Shown: positions 43,359-55,085 of the stretch, piece after piece
Position numbering within the stretch: position 1 is the first letter of the stretch
How the letters are laid out: each line of letters begins with the position of its first letter
NCBI GenBank assembly: GCA_029891385.1
Contig: CM057232.1
Span: 70,705,824 to 70,769,823, forward strand
Length of the DNA stretch: 64,000 nucleotides
Source of the DNA: Erythroxylum novogranatense
Taxonomy: Eukaryota; Streptophyta; Magnoliopsida; Malpighiales; Erythroxylaceae
Reading direction: 5' to 3'
Program-made: the position numbers and the translations under genes
Notes under the pieces: model-generated
Database searches by the model: none
What the model saw: only the letters and a program-made list of their open reading frames with translations
What the model was told of the DNA's origin: nothing

Positions 43359-45520
43359 TGTTGGGCCCCAAATTTGTTTTTTCTTGATGTTATTAAGTAT
43401 GAATTAAGTTGATTGTGTTATTTGTTGCATAGTTTGATTCTTGTGGAAGTGTTAATGGGAAATTTAGAGTTATTTGAGTTTAGTATGGAATAATGGTTAT
43501 GGAAGGGTAAAAGTATATATAAGGGAAAAATGGGCAAGGCACTTAAGTTATGATTTTTAAGGCTTATCAAGGAGGGGTAATAGGGTACTTGTGCTATCTT
43601 TTAGGTTTAAGGAATTAAAAGAAGAAAAGAAAAGAAAGGAAAATAAGAAGAAGAGAGAAAGAGAAGAGAGTATCGTTGGAGGAGAAGAAGAAGAAGAAAG
43701 AAGGAAAGCTAGAGTTAAGGATTTTCGAAGTTTTGAAGCATTCTCCAGGTAAGTTAAGCTCTTTTATTCTTGTTTGAGATGGATTGAACCCTAGTATTGC
43801 TTGAAATGGGGTAGAATCGTTTGAGTTAGGGTTTTCGGAAACTTTGGTAGAAATTCATAGGTTGTTGTTTTGTTGATGATTTTGTGTTAGAATGAGCTTA
43901 GAAAGGAAGTATAGGACTTGATTCAAGGGTTAGATGTGTTGTATTTGAGAAAGGAAATGATTAAGGTTTGAAAATGTCGAAAATCTGGGTTCGGAGGTGT
44001 TCTCCAGACCCACACGTCGCGACGTGAACAAGGCTGTTCATCACGACGTGCACAAGGTTATTCATCGTGACGTGAACAAGGCGTTCGTCGTGACATGCAT
44101 GAGGTTCTTCGTCGCGACGTACACAAGTCGTTCGTCGTTTTTCGTCGCGACGAGTCCTCGTTTTCCAGCAAAGATGCCTTTTAGTATTCTGAGCACATCT
44201 TTCGGTACAGAAGTCCTTTTGAGGTGATTTTTGATGCGTTGTAAACTAGAGACATAGATCTACAAGTCTTGGGAAGTAATGGAGTTCTGAATTAGTCTCT
44301 GAGGATATGAAATTTTGGATGGAAGTTAAGAATGGAAATATTGTTTCAGCATGAGTTATTGAATGGGATTTTGGTTCTTATTTTAGGAAATCAAGTGAGG
44401 CAAGAGGATCATGAGGATCAAGAGGAGACTCATTCCTAGGCAAGAACAAGGAAGGAATCAAGGTGGGTTCATGTTTATAATAGAGTAAATAAGTTACTCA
44501 TTGTTTTTTTCAAATCAATAAAGATTTAATGCTTTAAATCGCATCATCAATGATTGCATTACATACTATTGTGAAATGATTATATCTGGCTATATGATTT
44601 GCATTCATGATTATTAACAAGGTTTTCAAAAAGGGGTGTTCTCCTTTCAAGAATACATGTACATGAAATCATGTTTTGCGAAATATATGACAAGCAAGTT
44701 TACAAGCAAGTGCCAGTGTGGCAATCGGTTTACAAGAACATGAATCATGCATATTTATGTGGGTTTGTGGTGTGTCCCTCACGAACAGTCAAGTGCACAT
44801 TGACTCACGAAAAGGCTTCTCCTGCCTGCCCGCAAGTGGCACAGGGTTTGTCACAAAGATTCCCTCACGAAACTACGTCTACACATAACCATTTCGATGG
44901 GAGTGTGTAGTACGTCATGAACCAGGGACAACCCAAACCATCATGTTATGTTATGTGTTTATGATCTATTGTTATGTTTCATGCATCATGAATTGTTCAA
45001 GAATCAAGCATTTTCAAGTTATGACTCATACACGCTCAATTTCTATGATTTCAACTAGTACCACGACAATGAGTTATTTTTGAATACTTTTGCTTATTGC
45101 TATATTATGAATATGTTCCCATGAGCTTTATAGCTCACCCCCTCTAATCTCCCCCATTCAGGTGACGAGCAAGAGACCGAGTAAGTCACGGGTTACGGAA
45201 GCACTCCATTTTGCTATGTTTGTTTATTTTAAATGTTATACTTTTGGAAGTCAAGGCTCTAGTGTTTCAAGAGTATTTTGTATTTTGGCTCTTGAACTCA
45301 AAGTTGTAATTTGGTTTGAATGTTCTTAAAGCTTTATGAAACTCATTTTTTGGAGTATGAATTATGGATTTGTTTCTTTAAATCTCATGAAAGTAGGTTT
45401 CAAGTTTGTTTCCCAATAGGCCCATTAATCTTCCGCGGGTCTTTTCCTTAAATGAATAATTAGCATGTTTCACACCACGCTCTCATGTCCAATGTTGGGC
45501 TCCAGCAGCGGGGTCCAACA
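43359..45520 (+). repeat. 3' LTR of gypsy element
   Basis: 2,162 bp, same ends as the 5' LTR and very similar overall. TATA element at about 43511-43522. Differs most in the TCGCGA array (44010-44165). Confidence 0.93.
44010..44165. repeat. TCGCGA palindrome array, 3' LTR
   Basis: About six cores against four in the partner LTR. Intact TCGCGA alternates with TCACGA and TCGTGA, the changes expected from deamination of methylated CpG. Unit order differs from the 5' LTR, so copies were gained, lost or shuffled after or during the element's last cycle. Confidence 0.82.
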
Positions 45521-45525
45521 AGTTA

Positions 45526-45705
45526 TGCCAAGAAGACCTAAAATAACTATAAGGAGAGTAGTAAATGAGCTTAATAAGTTGAAAAATCCAAACAAATTGA
45601 CTCGAAAAGATCAAGTATAAAAATTTAGGAATGTGGCAATTCTGACCATAATGCTAGAAAATGTAAGAATGAAGTCTCAACTCAACCTACTCAGCAATCT
45701 CCATA
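45526..45705 (+). pseudogene. MULE transposase tail, right of the gypsy insertion
   Basis: Continues the MULE frame interrupted at 32220: a basic MPRRPKITIRR-like segment, then a zinc-knuckle-like end (CGNSDHNARKCKNE, near 45640-45675) usual at the C-terminus of these transposases. A stop and a frame change lie between the two. Confidence 0.78.
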
Positions 45706-45710
45706 GGTAT

Positions 45711-47723
45711 AAAACATTCTTTGATTATCAAACATTGTTTTGATTATTATGTATTGCTTTATATGTCTAATGATATTTATGACATTCTTTGAGTATCAAA
45801 CCGACAATGATATTTATTATGTCATCTCTAAGGTCTATTTATAAGTTGAACATACTGTCATACTGAGCCAACACAATAATACTATGATTATATGATCATT
45901 CATCACATTATTGATAACTTTTACAAATGAATATTGTTAAACACATGTGTGTTTGTAAGGTGATAGCACTTCGTATATTTGTAAAAGAAAGTATTGAGAA
46001 ATTGATCTATATTCATTCAAGTTGTCTTTTAAACCAAGAAGTTTACGGTTCAAAGAATAACTTAACATCACTTCTCAACAGTTGTAAACCCAAGCAATAG
46101 GGTGGAGATCATCAGTGAAACAATCAGTACATGATCAAACTTCTTAGTCAAATGTAAAAGAAGGAAGCAATGTGGTTGATTCCCAAACTATACATTAATG
46201 TTGTATATGTGTTGTTAGAACTTTAATTATCATATTCAATCACTTTTGTATATGGATGGATAGATGTAATAATTTTTTTATATGGACGGATAAATGTTGT
46301 GGTGTAATTATTTACTTATATATTGCTCCAATTATTTATTGTAATATAATCAATTTTTTGTATATTTTGATGATTTTTACAACTATTAATTAGGCATCTT
46401 CATAAATAACAAAACAATAAAGACAAATAACAATATATGACAACTTAGTTCAATCAAGGATTTTCATTCATCATAATTTAAGTTTTAAATAAAATACTAT
46501 AATTGAGTTTCACTTGCCTACAAAAACCCATATTATAACACTCACTATATGTATAAAACCCCTATGATGATAATCACTAAAATAAATTTCAACTTTTTTT
46601 TATCAACAAAATAATGTCTTGTTTCATTAGCTTTATTTGCTCCTCAATTTCCAGTGTGGAACGTGAGTCTCCTTCTTTAACATACCTACTCCTTTATTTA
46701 ATTTATGAATTACTTCAATTGCTCTATCACTAAATTTGTCATCATACCACTTTAAAAAAGATCACATCTTTTAATTTAAAGAAAATAATAATTAATAAGA
46801 AAAACATTAAATGTGCATACAAATAATTTTACCTTATCAAAAAATAAACTTATAGGATGTTTGGGGCATACCTAAAATCTCCTTCCTGGGTTATTATAAC
46901 TCCATGAAGTTCTTAATGAGCCTTTTAAACCATAATAACACACTATATAACTAGTATTTAAATTTAATATAGTATTAGTTAAAGACGTCACATCCATAGC
47001 TTTGCGTAGTCATTGTAAAATTATATTTATACCCTTAGTTCTCGTATATATAGCTGCATGATTGACAAGAAATGATTCAAATAAGCAAGTGGACTAGCTC
47101 TGTAGCCATTTATCACTTTCCACTGATCATACCTTGGTTTTAGAAAAGGAAACTTATAAATTGAAACAAAGCCAAAGTTTATAAAGAAAATTATAATTTG
47201 AATACGTCATAATACTTATGATAATATAAATGTATTATGAAATTCCTATTTGTTTAAATGCTGCAAAAAAATTTAAATAAAAGGGCTATAAGCATTTAAC
47301 ATTTTTCCCTACCCTTACTTCTTACATTTTATTGGTGATACCAACTAATCATGAATTATAAGCCATTTTAATGAATTGTATGAACTAGTGCATCTAAAGT
47401 AACATCCATCTCAGGGTATGCAATAGTGCATCTAGGTATCTTTATAAAAGCGAAAGGAAACTTTAATCTATGCATTAATGGCTAAGAAAGTAGAAAACAG
47501 TTGTACCATTACACCAATCAAAGAGTAGTCTTAAGAACCACAAGCAAAGCTAAGCATAGTAGTATATACAAATTCCAATTATAGGATTATAGTATAAATA
47601 AATCTCTAAACAAATAAGTGAATAGAAATAATTAAGAAATACATCATCTATTATTTAACCTGTGAGAACATTTTCGACTTATGTTTGGAGAAAAAATCAA
47701 TCCTCTAACTCAGAACACCAACA
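45711..47723. other. AT-rich DNA, no gene recognised
   Basis: Two kilobases of AT-rich sequence between the MULE and hAT relics, with stops in every frame. No terminal repeats or family motifs that I can recognise; it may include non-coding ends or introns of either transposon. Confidence 0.5.
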
Positions 47724-47881
47724 CATTGTCACCAATAACTTGTCTCAACCTCGCCAACTAGCTTTCTCCAATAATGTCCCTCACTGCTGTTCAGTTGGAC
47801 CAACATTCAATTGAATGGCAGTGAAGGATATTATTGGAGAAAGCTAGTTGGCGAGGTTGAGACAAGTTATTGGTGACAATG
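47724..47881. repeat. 158-bp near-perfect hairpin
   Basis: CATTGTCACC (47724) pairs with GGTGACAATG (ending 47881) and pairing continues inwards to a loop of a few bases around 47802. The outer 50 bases of each arm are exactly complementary. In the inner part I count five positions where the plus strand would make G:U pairs (47776, 47788, 47789, 47794, 47798) and only two C/A mismatches (47780, 47800). It lies immediately upstream of the hAT relic. Origin unknown: fold-back MITE, MIRNA-like locus, or inverted duplication. Confidence 0.9.
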
Positions 47882-47939
47882 TTTGTGTCCATTAGGAAGG
47901 AGAGAAAATGACATCACATTGCAATTGTTGTTAAAGATG

Positions 47940-49219
47940 AGGATGTTCGAAAATTAAGGCAGGATCCAATCCCGTGCGCTACAGAATGGTTATAAAACTA
48001 TTTTGTTTTCATCACATAAATTTTATAAAATTCTTAACAGATAAATTATAAAAAAACATGAATTATAATTTAATCATGTGCGATAGTTGGACAAATAAAA
48101 GACATGAGCCTATTATTAATTTTTGGATTATTATGCAAATGGTATAATGTTTTCGAAGTCTATTGATGCATTTCACCTTATTAAAATTATGAATGAAGTT
48201 GAGCTAGAAAATATTGTTCATTTTATTATTGACAATGATTCCACTTATAAAGCAGCTGGAAGAAGATTGCAAAACAAGTATAATTCTTATTATTGGACTT
48301 CTTGAGTTGTACATTGCATTAACTTGATGTTAGAAAATATAGGAGATGCTAGATATTTTTATATTATTGATGAGACAGTTCATAAAACAAAAAAGGTATA
48401 AAAAAATCATTTACAATCTTGCATGAGTCTTAAATTTAATGAGAAAGGATTTCACAAATGGTAGAAATTTGTGTCCTGCTATTATATGATTTACAACTAA
48501 TTTATTATCACTTCAGTGCTTTATTCTAATGAAGAAAGAGTTGAGACAATTGTTTACAAGTAATAAGTGAGCTGCATCTTAGCATGCTAGTTCTGATATT
48601 GGATTGAAGATTTCTAGAATTATACTTGAAGATAATAACTTTTTGTCTCAATGTTTATTTGTTATTCAAGTTTGTCATCCTTTAGTGAGAGTACTTCGTA
48701 TGGATGATAGTGATCAGAAGGTAACATGAAAAAATAGACATTTTTTATACATATCTTATCTTGCAGTCATCAATAAGAGATGAGAAAGATAAATTTACTC
48801 TTTGTTGTTTGCAGCTGGGGTATTTTTTAATCCTTGTGTTCATTCATACCAAGTTTTACAGAAAAAGTAGAAATTAATAAAGGAATGATATTAACTATTA
48901 CAATAATTGCTACCTAAGTGGTGATACAAGATCTCACAAACTCATAAATGGAGATTTATAAAGATGTTTATGGTGATTTTGGGATGCCAATTGCTAGTCA
49001 TCAAAGAGACAAATTTAATCCAGGTATATATATTTTTCTCTTTTGTTATTTGTTAAAAATTAATCATCACTTTATTTTATTTATAATATTACTTTTATTG
49101 TCTTATAGTTGCTTGGTAGGATAAATTTGGAAGTGATGTTCCAGAATTGCAAAAGTTTACAATTTAAATTCTAAGTCAATGTGTGAGTGCAACATGGTGT
49201 GAAAGAAATTGGAACATAT
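47940..49219 (+). pseudogene. hAT transposase relic, 5' part
   Basis: Plus-strand remains of a BED/DUF659-type hAT transposase. DUF659 hallmark sequence begins at about 48075 (MCDSWTNKRHEPIINF) and continues through SKSIDAFHLIKIMNEVELEN, VHFIIDNDSTYKAAGRRL and INLMLENIGDARY (to about 48350) with frameshifts and stops. Further on, VCHPLVRVLRMDD and, near 49110-49219, the start of the C-terminal dimerisation region (WDKFGSDVPELQKF, then CVSATWCERNWN). The copia element at 49220 interrupts it; the frame continues at 58509. Confidence 0.85.
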
Positions 49220-50099
49220 TGTTGAGTCAAAATGACTTTACATATATATGATTTTGATGAATAACAAAGAAGAAGAAAAAGCAGACGCATAATGAAAAAT
49301 AGACAGATGGAGAAAAGAAAAAACAGACGCAAGATGAATAACAAAGAAGTGAAAAAACAGACGCAGAAATGAAAAGCGATTTGAAATGAAAAGTGATGCG
49401 TAATTCAAAAGCGCGTAATTCAAAAAGCCAAAGAAAGAAAAGCAGACGCAAGAGTCAGTTCGAGTTAGTTACAGAACTCAACTGATTAACTGTTTCTTTC
49501 AACATTCAAGAACCAAGAATCAAAAAGCAGTTGCAGACGAAGGCTATAAATATGAGTCGAAGTCGAAGATTGCAAAGTTAGTTGACTTACGTATACACGA
49601 ACGAAAAAGCTTGTTTGTGAGATTATTGTATGAATTAGCTAAGAGCTAGTGTTACTGTAATAGAGTTTAAACACTTTTTGTAAGAAAGTAGTACAGATAG
49701 CCTGCAGAGGCTAAGAGTAAAAGAATACTGAGTGTAGACACCTGAAGAGGCTCAGAAAGAATACTTGTAAACGTTGAAGAAAAAGTGAAATCTTAGAAAG
49801 ACTTCTGAGGACTGGACGTAGCCCACAGTTTGGGGTGAACCAGTATAAAATTGTTGTGTCGACTTCTCTCTACTCTATCTTTCTTTAAGTTCAAAGTTTT
49901 GTTATTACTTAGATTTCAAAAAAAGTTTTCAAAGTTTTGATTAATTTGAACTTACTGAAGTTTCTGTGAAAAGAACTTGTTTTTTAACAAAACTTTTTTT
50001 TAAATATTTTTCAAAAAAAGGGGAATACACAATTCAACCCCCTTCTCGTGTATTCATATATAGTATTATAAGCATTGTAATAATGTGCGATTCACTTCA
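49220..50099 (+). repeat. 5' LTR of copia element 2
   Basis: 880 bp, TGTTGAGTCAAAATGAC... to ...GATTCACTTCA. TATA element GGCTATAAATATG near 49542. Irregular CAGACGC minisatellite at about 49275-49450. Confidence 0.93.
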
Positions 50100-50101
50100 A
50101 T

Positions 50102-50113
50102 TGGTATCAGAGC
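50102..50113 (+). promoter_or_regulatory. Primer binding site of copia element 2
   Basis: TGGTATCAGAGC, two bases after the LTR; complementary to initiator tRNA-Met. Confidence 0.88.
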
Positions 50114-50156
50114 CTGGTATCCAAGGATTACTGTAGCAAAGTGGAGATCAAAGATA

Positions 50157-51550
50157 ATGGCAGAATCACCTATATACATTGCAGAAGGTGCCTCAGTCAC
50201 TAGACCTCCAGCATTCAACGGAGAAGACTATCATTATTGGAAAGATAGAATGCGGCTGTTCATAGAATCTACTCATGTCGACCTTTGGGATGTGATAGAG
50301 AATGGACCATATACACCAGTAGATGAAGACGAAAATCTTATTCCACGGACCAGATGAACGGCCCAAAAGGCGAGAATTCAGTTGAACTCTAAGATTTAAA
50401 TTTTCTCGACGACGCCTCGAAAGGGAGTGAGTATGACAAAGTCCACGGATGCGACACTACGAAGGAGATGTGGGACACATTGTCCATTGCTCATGAAGGC
50501 ACAAACCAAGTCAAAGAATCCAAGATAAGCATTCTTGTGCACCAGTACGAGCTTTTCAAGATGAAAGAAGAAGAATCTATTGATCAAATGTTTGGAAGAT
50601 TTCAAACAATCGTCAATGGATTGAAAGCCCTTGGAAGAACGTACAATAACCAAGATTACGTACGAAAGATCTTAAGAAGTATTCCGAAGAGGTGGAGACC
50701 AAAAGTTACGGCGGTGCAGGAAGCTAAGGATTTGAGCGTGCTAAAGTTTGACAAGTTGCTTGGATCACTGAAGATTCATGAAATAGTGCTCGATGCTGAA
50801 GACAAGCCCAAACGGGACAAGTCAATAGCACTGAAGGCCAGACAGAAGAATCACAAAATTCAAAGAAGGAGAAAGTCATCGAAAGCATTAAAGATTGAAG
50901 AATCAAAGAACGATGAATCAAGTGAATCAGAACAAGAGTCAAGTGATGAAGATGACGAATTATCTTTCATTTCCCCGAAGATAAGACAGATGTGGAAGAA
51001 GAAGTCCAAAGAAAGTCAGCTCTTCAAGAAAAATTGCAAAGATGGTGGTAAAGTAGAAAAGGCATCTATCATATGCTACGAGTGTAATCAACTTGGACAT
51101 TACAAGTCCGAATGTCCTACTCTAAAGAAGAAACCAAAGAAGAGTAGAGAAGGCAAGAAAAGCATGATGACAACTTGGGAAGATCTAGATTCATCAGAGT
51201 CAGATACAAGTTCCGAGACATCTGAACATGCAAATATCTGCCTAGTAGCCAAGGAAGAAAGTGATGAGGAGGTAACTTCTAAATACGATAACTTGCATGA
51301 TGCTTATTCAGAACTATTAGAGGATTCTCATGCTATTCTGAAACAGTATAAACTGTTAAAGAAGAAGTATGTAGAAAACCTTAAACATACAGAAGAAATG
51401 GAGAGAGAAAATATATGCTTAAAGAAACAAATAGAGGAGAAAAAGAAAGTTGTAGATAAATCTGATGAGATCAATCAGTTGAAGCTTAGAATTAAGAGTC
51501 TTTCATCTGATTTAGCTACCTTCACTGAGAGTACAAAGAAAATGAATTAG
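50157..51550 (+). pseudogene. Copia gag, broken near the N-terminus
   Basis: Starts at ATG 50157 (MAESPIYIAEGASV) and runs to TGA 50355-50357; the rest continues in another frame from about 50400 to 51550. The UBN2-type capsid domain (HEGTNQVKESKISILVHQYE, FQTIVNGLKALGRTYNNQD), an acidic Ser/Glu stretch, an intact zinc knuckle CYECNQLGHYKSEC (about 51074-51115) and a helix-rich C-terminal part (LKQYKLLKKKYVENLKHTEE) are all visible. The knuckle is better preserved here than in the other copy. Confidence 0.9.
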
Positions 51551-54500
51551 ATCCTAGGAAAATGTAGACATCCGAGTGATAAAACCGGATTAGGGTTTAC
51601 GGGTAATGTCCTTTTATGATAGAAAGCTTTTTTCTCAAAATAAAAGGTATTACCAAACACGTATTCATCAACAATCTAGTAAAAGGCATCAAAGGACTCA
51701 TTATGTGCATATTACTAATCAGAAAGGACCCAAGAAAATTTGGGTACCAAAAAGTAAAATAGTTTCTCCTGCAGATATCCTTCCTTGGAAGATGCAAAAA
51801 GCACTGTTGGTATTTAGACAGTGGTTGCTCATGATATATGACGGGAAGAAGGTCTATGTTCCTAGATGTTCGGTATAAGAAGGGAGGATCGGTGACTTTC
51901 GGAGACAACCAGCAGGGCAAGATAATTGGAATCAGTAAAATAGGTAAAGATTCCTTTGCATGCATAGATAATGTACTGCTTATTGATGGTCTGAAACACA
52001 ATTTGATTAGTGTCAGTCAATTGTGTGATTCTGGTTTCTTAGTCACGTTCAATCAAAATCTTTGTGAAGTCAGAAACAAAGATGGGTCTATATTCTTTTC
52101 TACTAAGAGAAGAAATAATCTTTATAAAATTGACTTAGAATAGTTTCAAAATCAAAATGTTTCATGTTTTTTATCTTCTGAAGAAGAAAGACTAATCTGC
52201 CATAAAAAGCTAGGTCATGTCTCTTTTAAACACATTTCAAAGTTGGCAAAATATGATCTGGTAAGAGGTTTACCAAAAATGAGTTTTGACAAAGAATTTT
52301 TCTATGAAAGTTGTTTGAAAGGGAAACAAGTTAAAACATCGTTTTCTTCTAAAAATTTTGTAACATCTTCTAGACCTTTAGAGTTGTTACATATGGATTT
52401 ATTTGGTCCAACTAGGACAATAAGTCTTGGCGGAAAGAAATATGGACTTGTTATTGTTGATGACTTTACTAGGTTTTGTTGGATATTGTTTTTTTCACCC
52501 AAAGATGAGTCTTTTAAGTATTTTAGGACCCTTTCTAGAAAGTTACAAATTGAAAAAGGAGTACCTATAGCCAGTATCAGGAGTGATCATGGTGGAGAGT
52601 TTGAGAATGAGAAGTTTAGATTATTCTATGAGGAGAATGGAATTTTTCACAATTTCTCTGCTCCTAGGACCCCACAACAGAATGGAGTTATTGAAAGGAA
52701 GAATAGGACGATTCAAGAGATGGCAAGGACTATGCTGTGTGAGATGAATCTTCCTAAGTACTTCTGGGCAGAAGCTGTGAATACAGTGTGCTATATTCAG
52801 AATAGAATACTGTTGCGACCTCTGTTGAAGAAGACTCCTTATGAGTTATAGAATGGAAGGAGACCGAACATATCTTACTTTTATCCATTCAGTTGCAAGT
52901 GCTCTATTCTAAATACAAAGGAGTTGTTAGATAAGTTCGATTCAAAGACCTATTCAGGAATTTTTCTAGGCTACTCATCATCATCTAAGGCATTTGGGGT
53001 ATATAACCTTATCTTAAAGACAGTTGAGGAAACCATCCATGTCAAGTTTGATGATTGTTCCCAACCCCATAAGGAAGATGACATGGAGAGTGAAGGTCCT
53101 TCAAAGAACTTAGATGATACAACAGAAACTCCATCATCAGGAACTCAAGTAGACAAGGTTGAGGATATTCCAGAAACTATTGAATTAAAAAGAGATTGAA
53201 AATATAGGAGTTCTCATCCAGAAGAGATAATTATCGGGGAGACCTCAGAAGGAGTTAGAACACAAATTCAGAAGAGAAGCTAATGTGGCTTTCATCTCTG
53301 AAATAGAACCTAAGAAGATTGAGGAAGCTCTTCAGGACGAAGCTTGGGTTTTAGCCATGCAAGAGGAGTTGAATCAGTTTACTAGGAATAATGTTTGGTC
53401 CTTAGTTCCAAAACCCTCGAAGAAATCCATTATAGAAACCAAATTGGTTTTTAAGAATAAGTTAGACGAATCAGGTAGAGTGAGTCTGAATAAAGCTAGA
53501 TTAGTAGCGCAAGGCTATAATCAGCAAGAAGGAATAGACTACAATGAGACATATGCTATAGTAGCAAGACTTGAAGATATTAGGATATTGCTGGCATATG
53601 CTGTTTTTCATGATATAAAGCTTTTTCAGATAGATATGTTTATAGACGAAGAGGTGTATGTTAAGCAACCTCCTGGTTTTGAGGATGTTAGGAATCCAGA
53701 TCATGTCTATAGACTTCATAAAGCTTTATATGGCCTGAAGCAAGCTCCTAGAGCTTAGTATGATCGTCTAAGTACTTTTCTCTTAGAAAGTGGGTTTAGT
53801 AGAGGTCAAGTTGATAAGACGCTTTTTAGAAAGGATTATGAGAATGAGTTTATTTTAGTATAAATCTATGTTGATGATATTATATTTGGTGCTACCTCAA
53901 AGAAGTTATGTATGAGTTTTGAGAGTATGATGAAAAAGGAGTTTGAGATGAGTATGATGGGTGAGTTAAAGTTCTTTCTTGGGTTACAAGTTAAGCAAAC
54001 CGAAAAGAAAATCTTTATCCATCAACAAAAATCTCTGAAAGAATTGTTGTGTAAATTTGATATGAATAATGTAAAGCCTATGGCAACTCTGATGCATCCT
54101 TCGAACCTCTTGTCGAAAGATGAATTTGGTAAGAAGGTGAATCAAACCCTGTATAGAGGGATGATCGGCTCTTTAGTTTATCTTACAGCAAGCAGACCTG
54201 ATATTCTGTTCAATGTATGCTTATGTGCAAGGTTTCAGGCTGATCCTAGAGAGTCTCATTTTATTGATATTAAAAGGATTATGAGATATCTCGCAAGTAC
54301 TACTGATCTTTGCTTAATGTTTGAGAAAGGTAAAGATTTCAGGTTAATCGAATATTGCGATGCGAACTATGTCAGAGATAGAATTGAAAGGAAGAGCACT
54401 AGTGGAGGATGTCACTTTCTTGGCTTAAACCTAGTTTCCTGGTCAAGCAAGAGACAAAGCTCAATCGCTCTATCAACTGCCGAAGCCGAGTACAAGTCTG

Positions 54501-54830
54501 CCGCAAGCTGTTGTTCACAAACATTGTGGATTAAATATCAACTGGAAGATTATTCAGTTCAAGAAGAGGAGATCCCAATATACTGTGACAACACCAGTGC
54601 CATCAATCTATCAAACAATCCAATACAAAATTCGAGAGTAAAGCATATCAAAGTCAGACATCATTTCTTGAGAGACTAAGTTCACAGAAAGGTAGTGAGA
54701 CTACAGTTCATTGAAACAGAGTATCAATGGGCAAACATCTTCACTAAACCATTGAGTGAAGAAAGGTTCAAGGAAATTAGACGAAACCTTAACATGGTTA
54801 TGTTAAATGACCAGTCAGGCTAAGAGATCG
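51551..54830 (+). pseudogene. Copia pol (protease, integrase, RT, RNase H), decayed
   Basis: Protease active site YLDSGCS near 51810, followed by a TGA. Protease tail and integrase zinc region to 52320 with a TAG at 52141-52143. Integrase core 52380-52850 (MDLFGPTRTISL, RSDHGGEFENEKF, PQQNGVIERKNR: DD35E residues kept) ending in TAG. RT from 53285 after a frame change. The motif A block after FQID is missing seven codons compared with the sister element. The YVDD box (near 53875) survives but is preceded by a TAA. RNase H 53912-54830 includes EYCDANYVRDRIERKSTSGG, STAEAEYKSA and KVRHHFLRD. Non-functional. Confidence 0.9.
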
Positions 54831-55085
54831 TCAAAGTTAACGCGTCGTAAAAAAGGGTTTACAATTTGGTAACTTCTCTCATAAGAAAGTTGTGGAGGGA
54901 AAGTTTCATAGTCTTGAGGATCCCAACGATTCTAGAACACACCTGATAAGACCCTTCGAGTAGTCTGAAATTAAAATCATTTCGATTACTCTCAAACACA
55001 GACGTTTCATCTCTCTCTCTCTAAAACTCTTGCAATCAACTTTACCTTTGAAGAACGAATTACGAGCCGGTTCTATTCGTAATCA

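Larger units (their letters stand above)
32221..45520 (+). mobile_element. Chromodomain Ty3/gypsy element with complete ends, nested
   Basis: A 13.3-kb plus-strand gypsy element with TG...CA LTRs (32221-34343 and 43359-45520) and a perfect AGTTA target duplication (32216-32220, 45521-45525). Order: LTR, PBS, leader, gag, protease, RT, RNase H, integrase, chromodomain, polypurine tract, LTR. Without the 4.2-kb insertion at 34511-38709 the element would be about 9.1 kb, a normal size for a Tekay/Del-like chromovirus. Gag is interrupted by that insertion and by frameshifts; pol is open for 1,038 codons. The host sequence is a MULE transposase relic. Confidence 0.94.
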
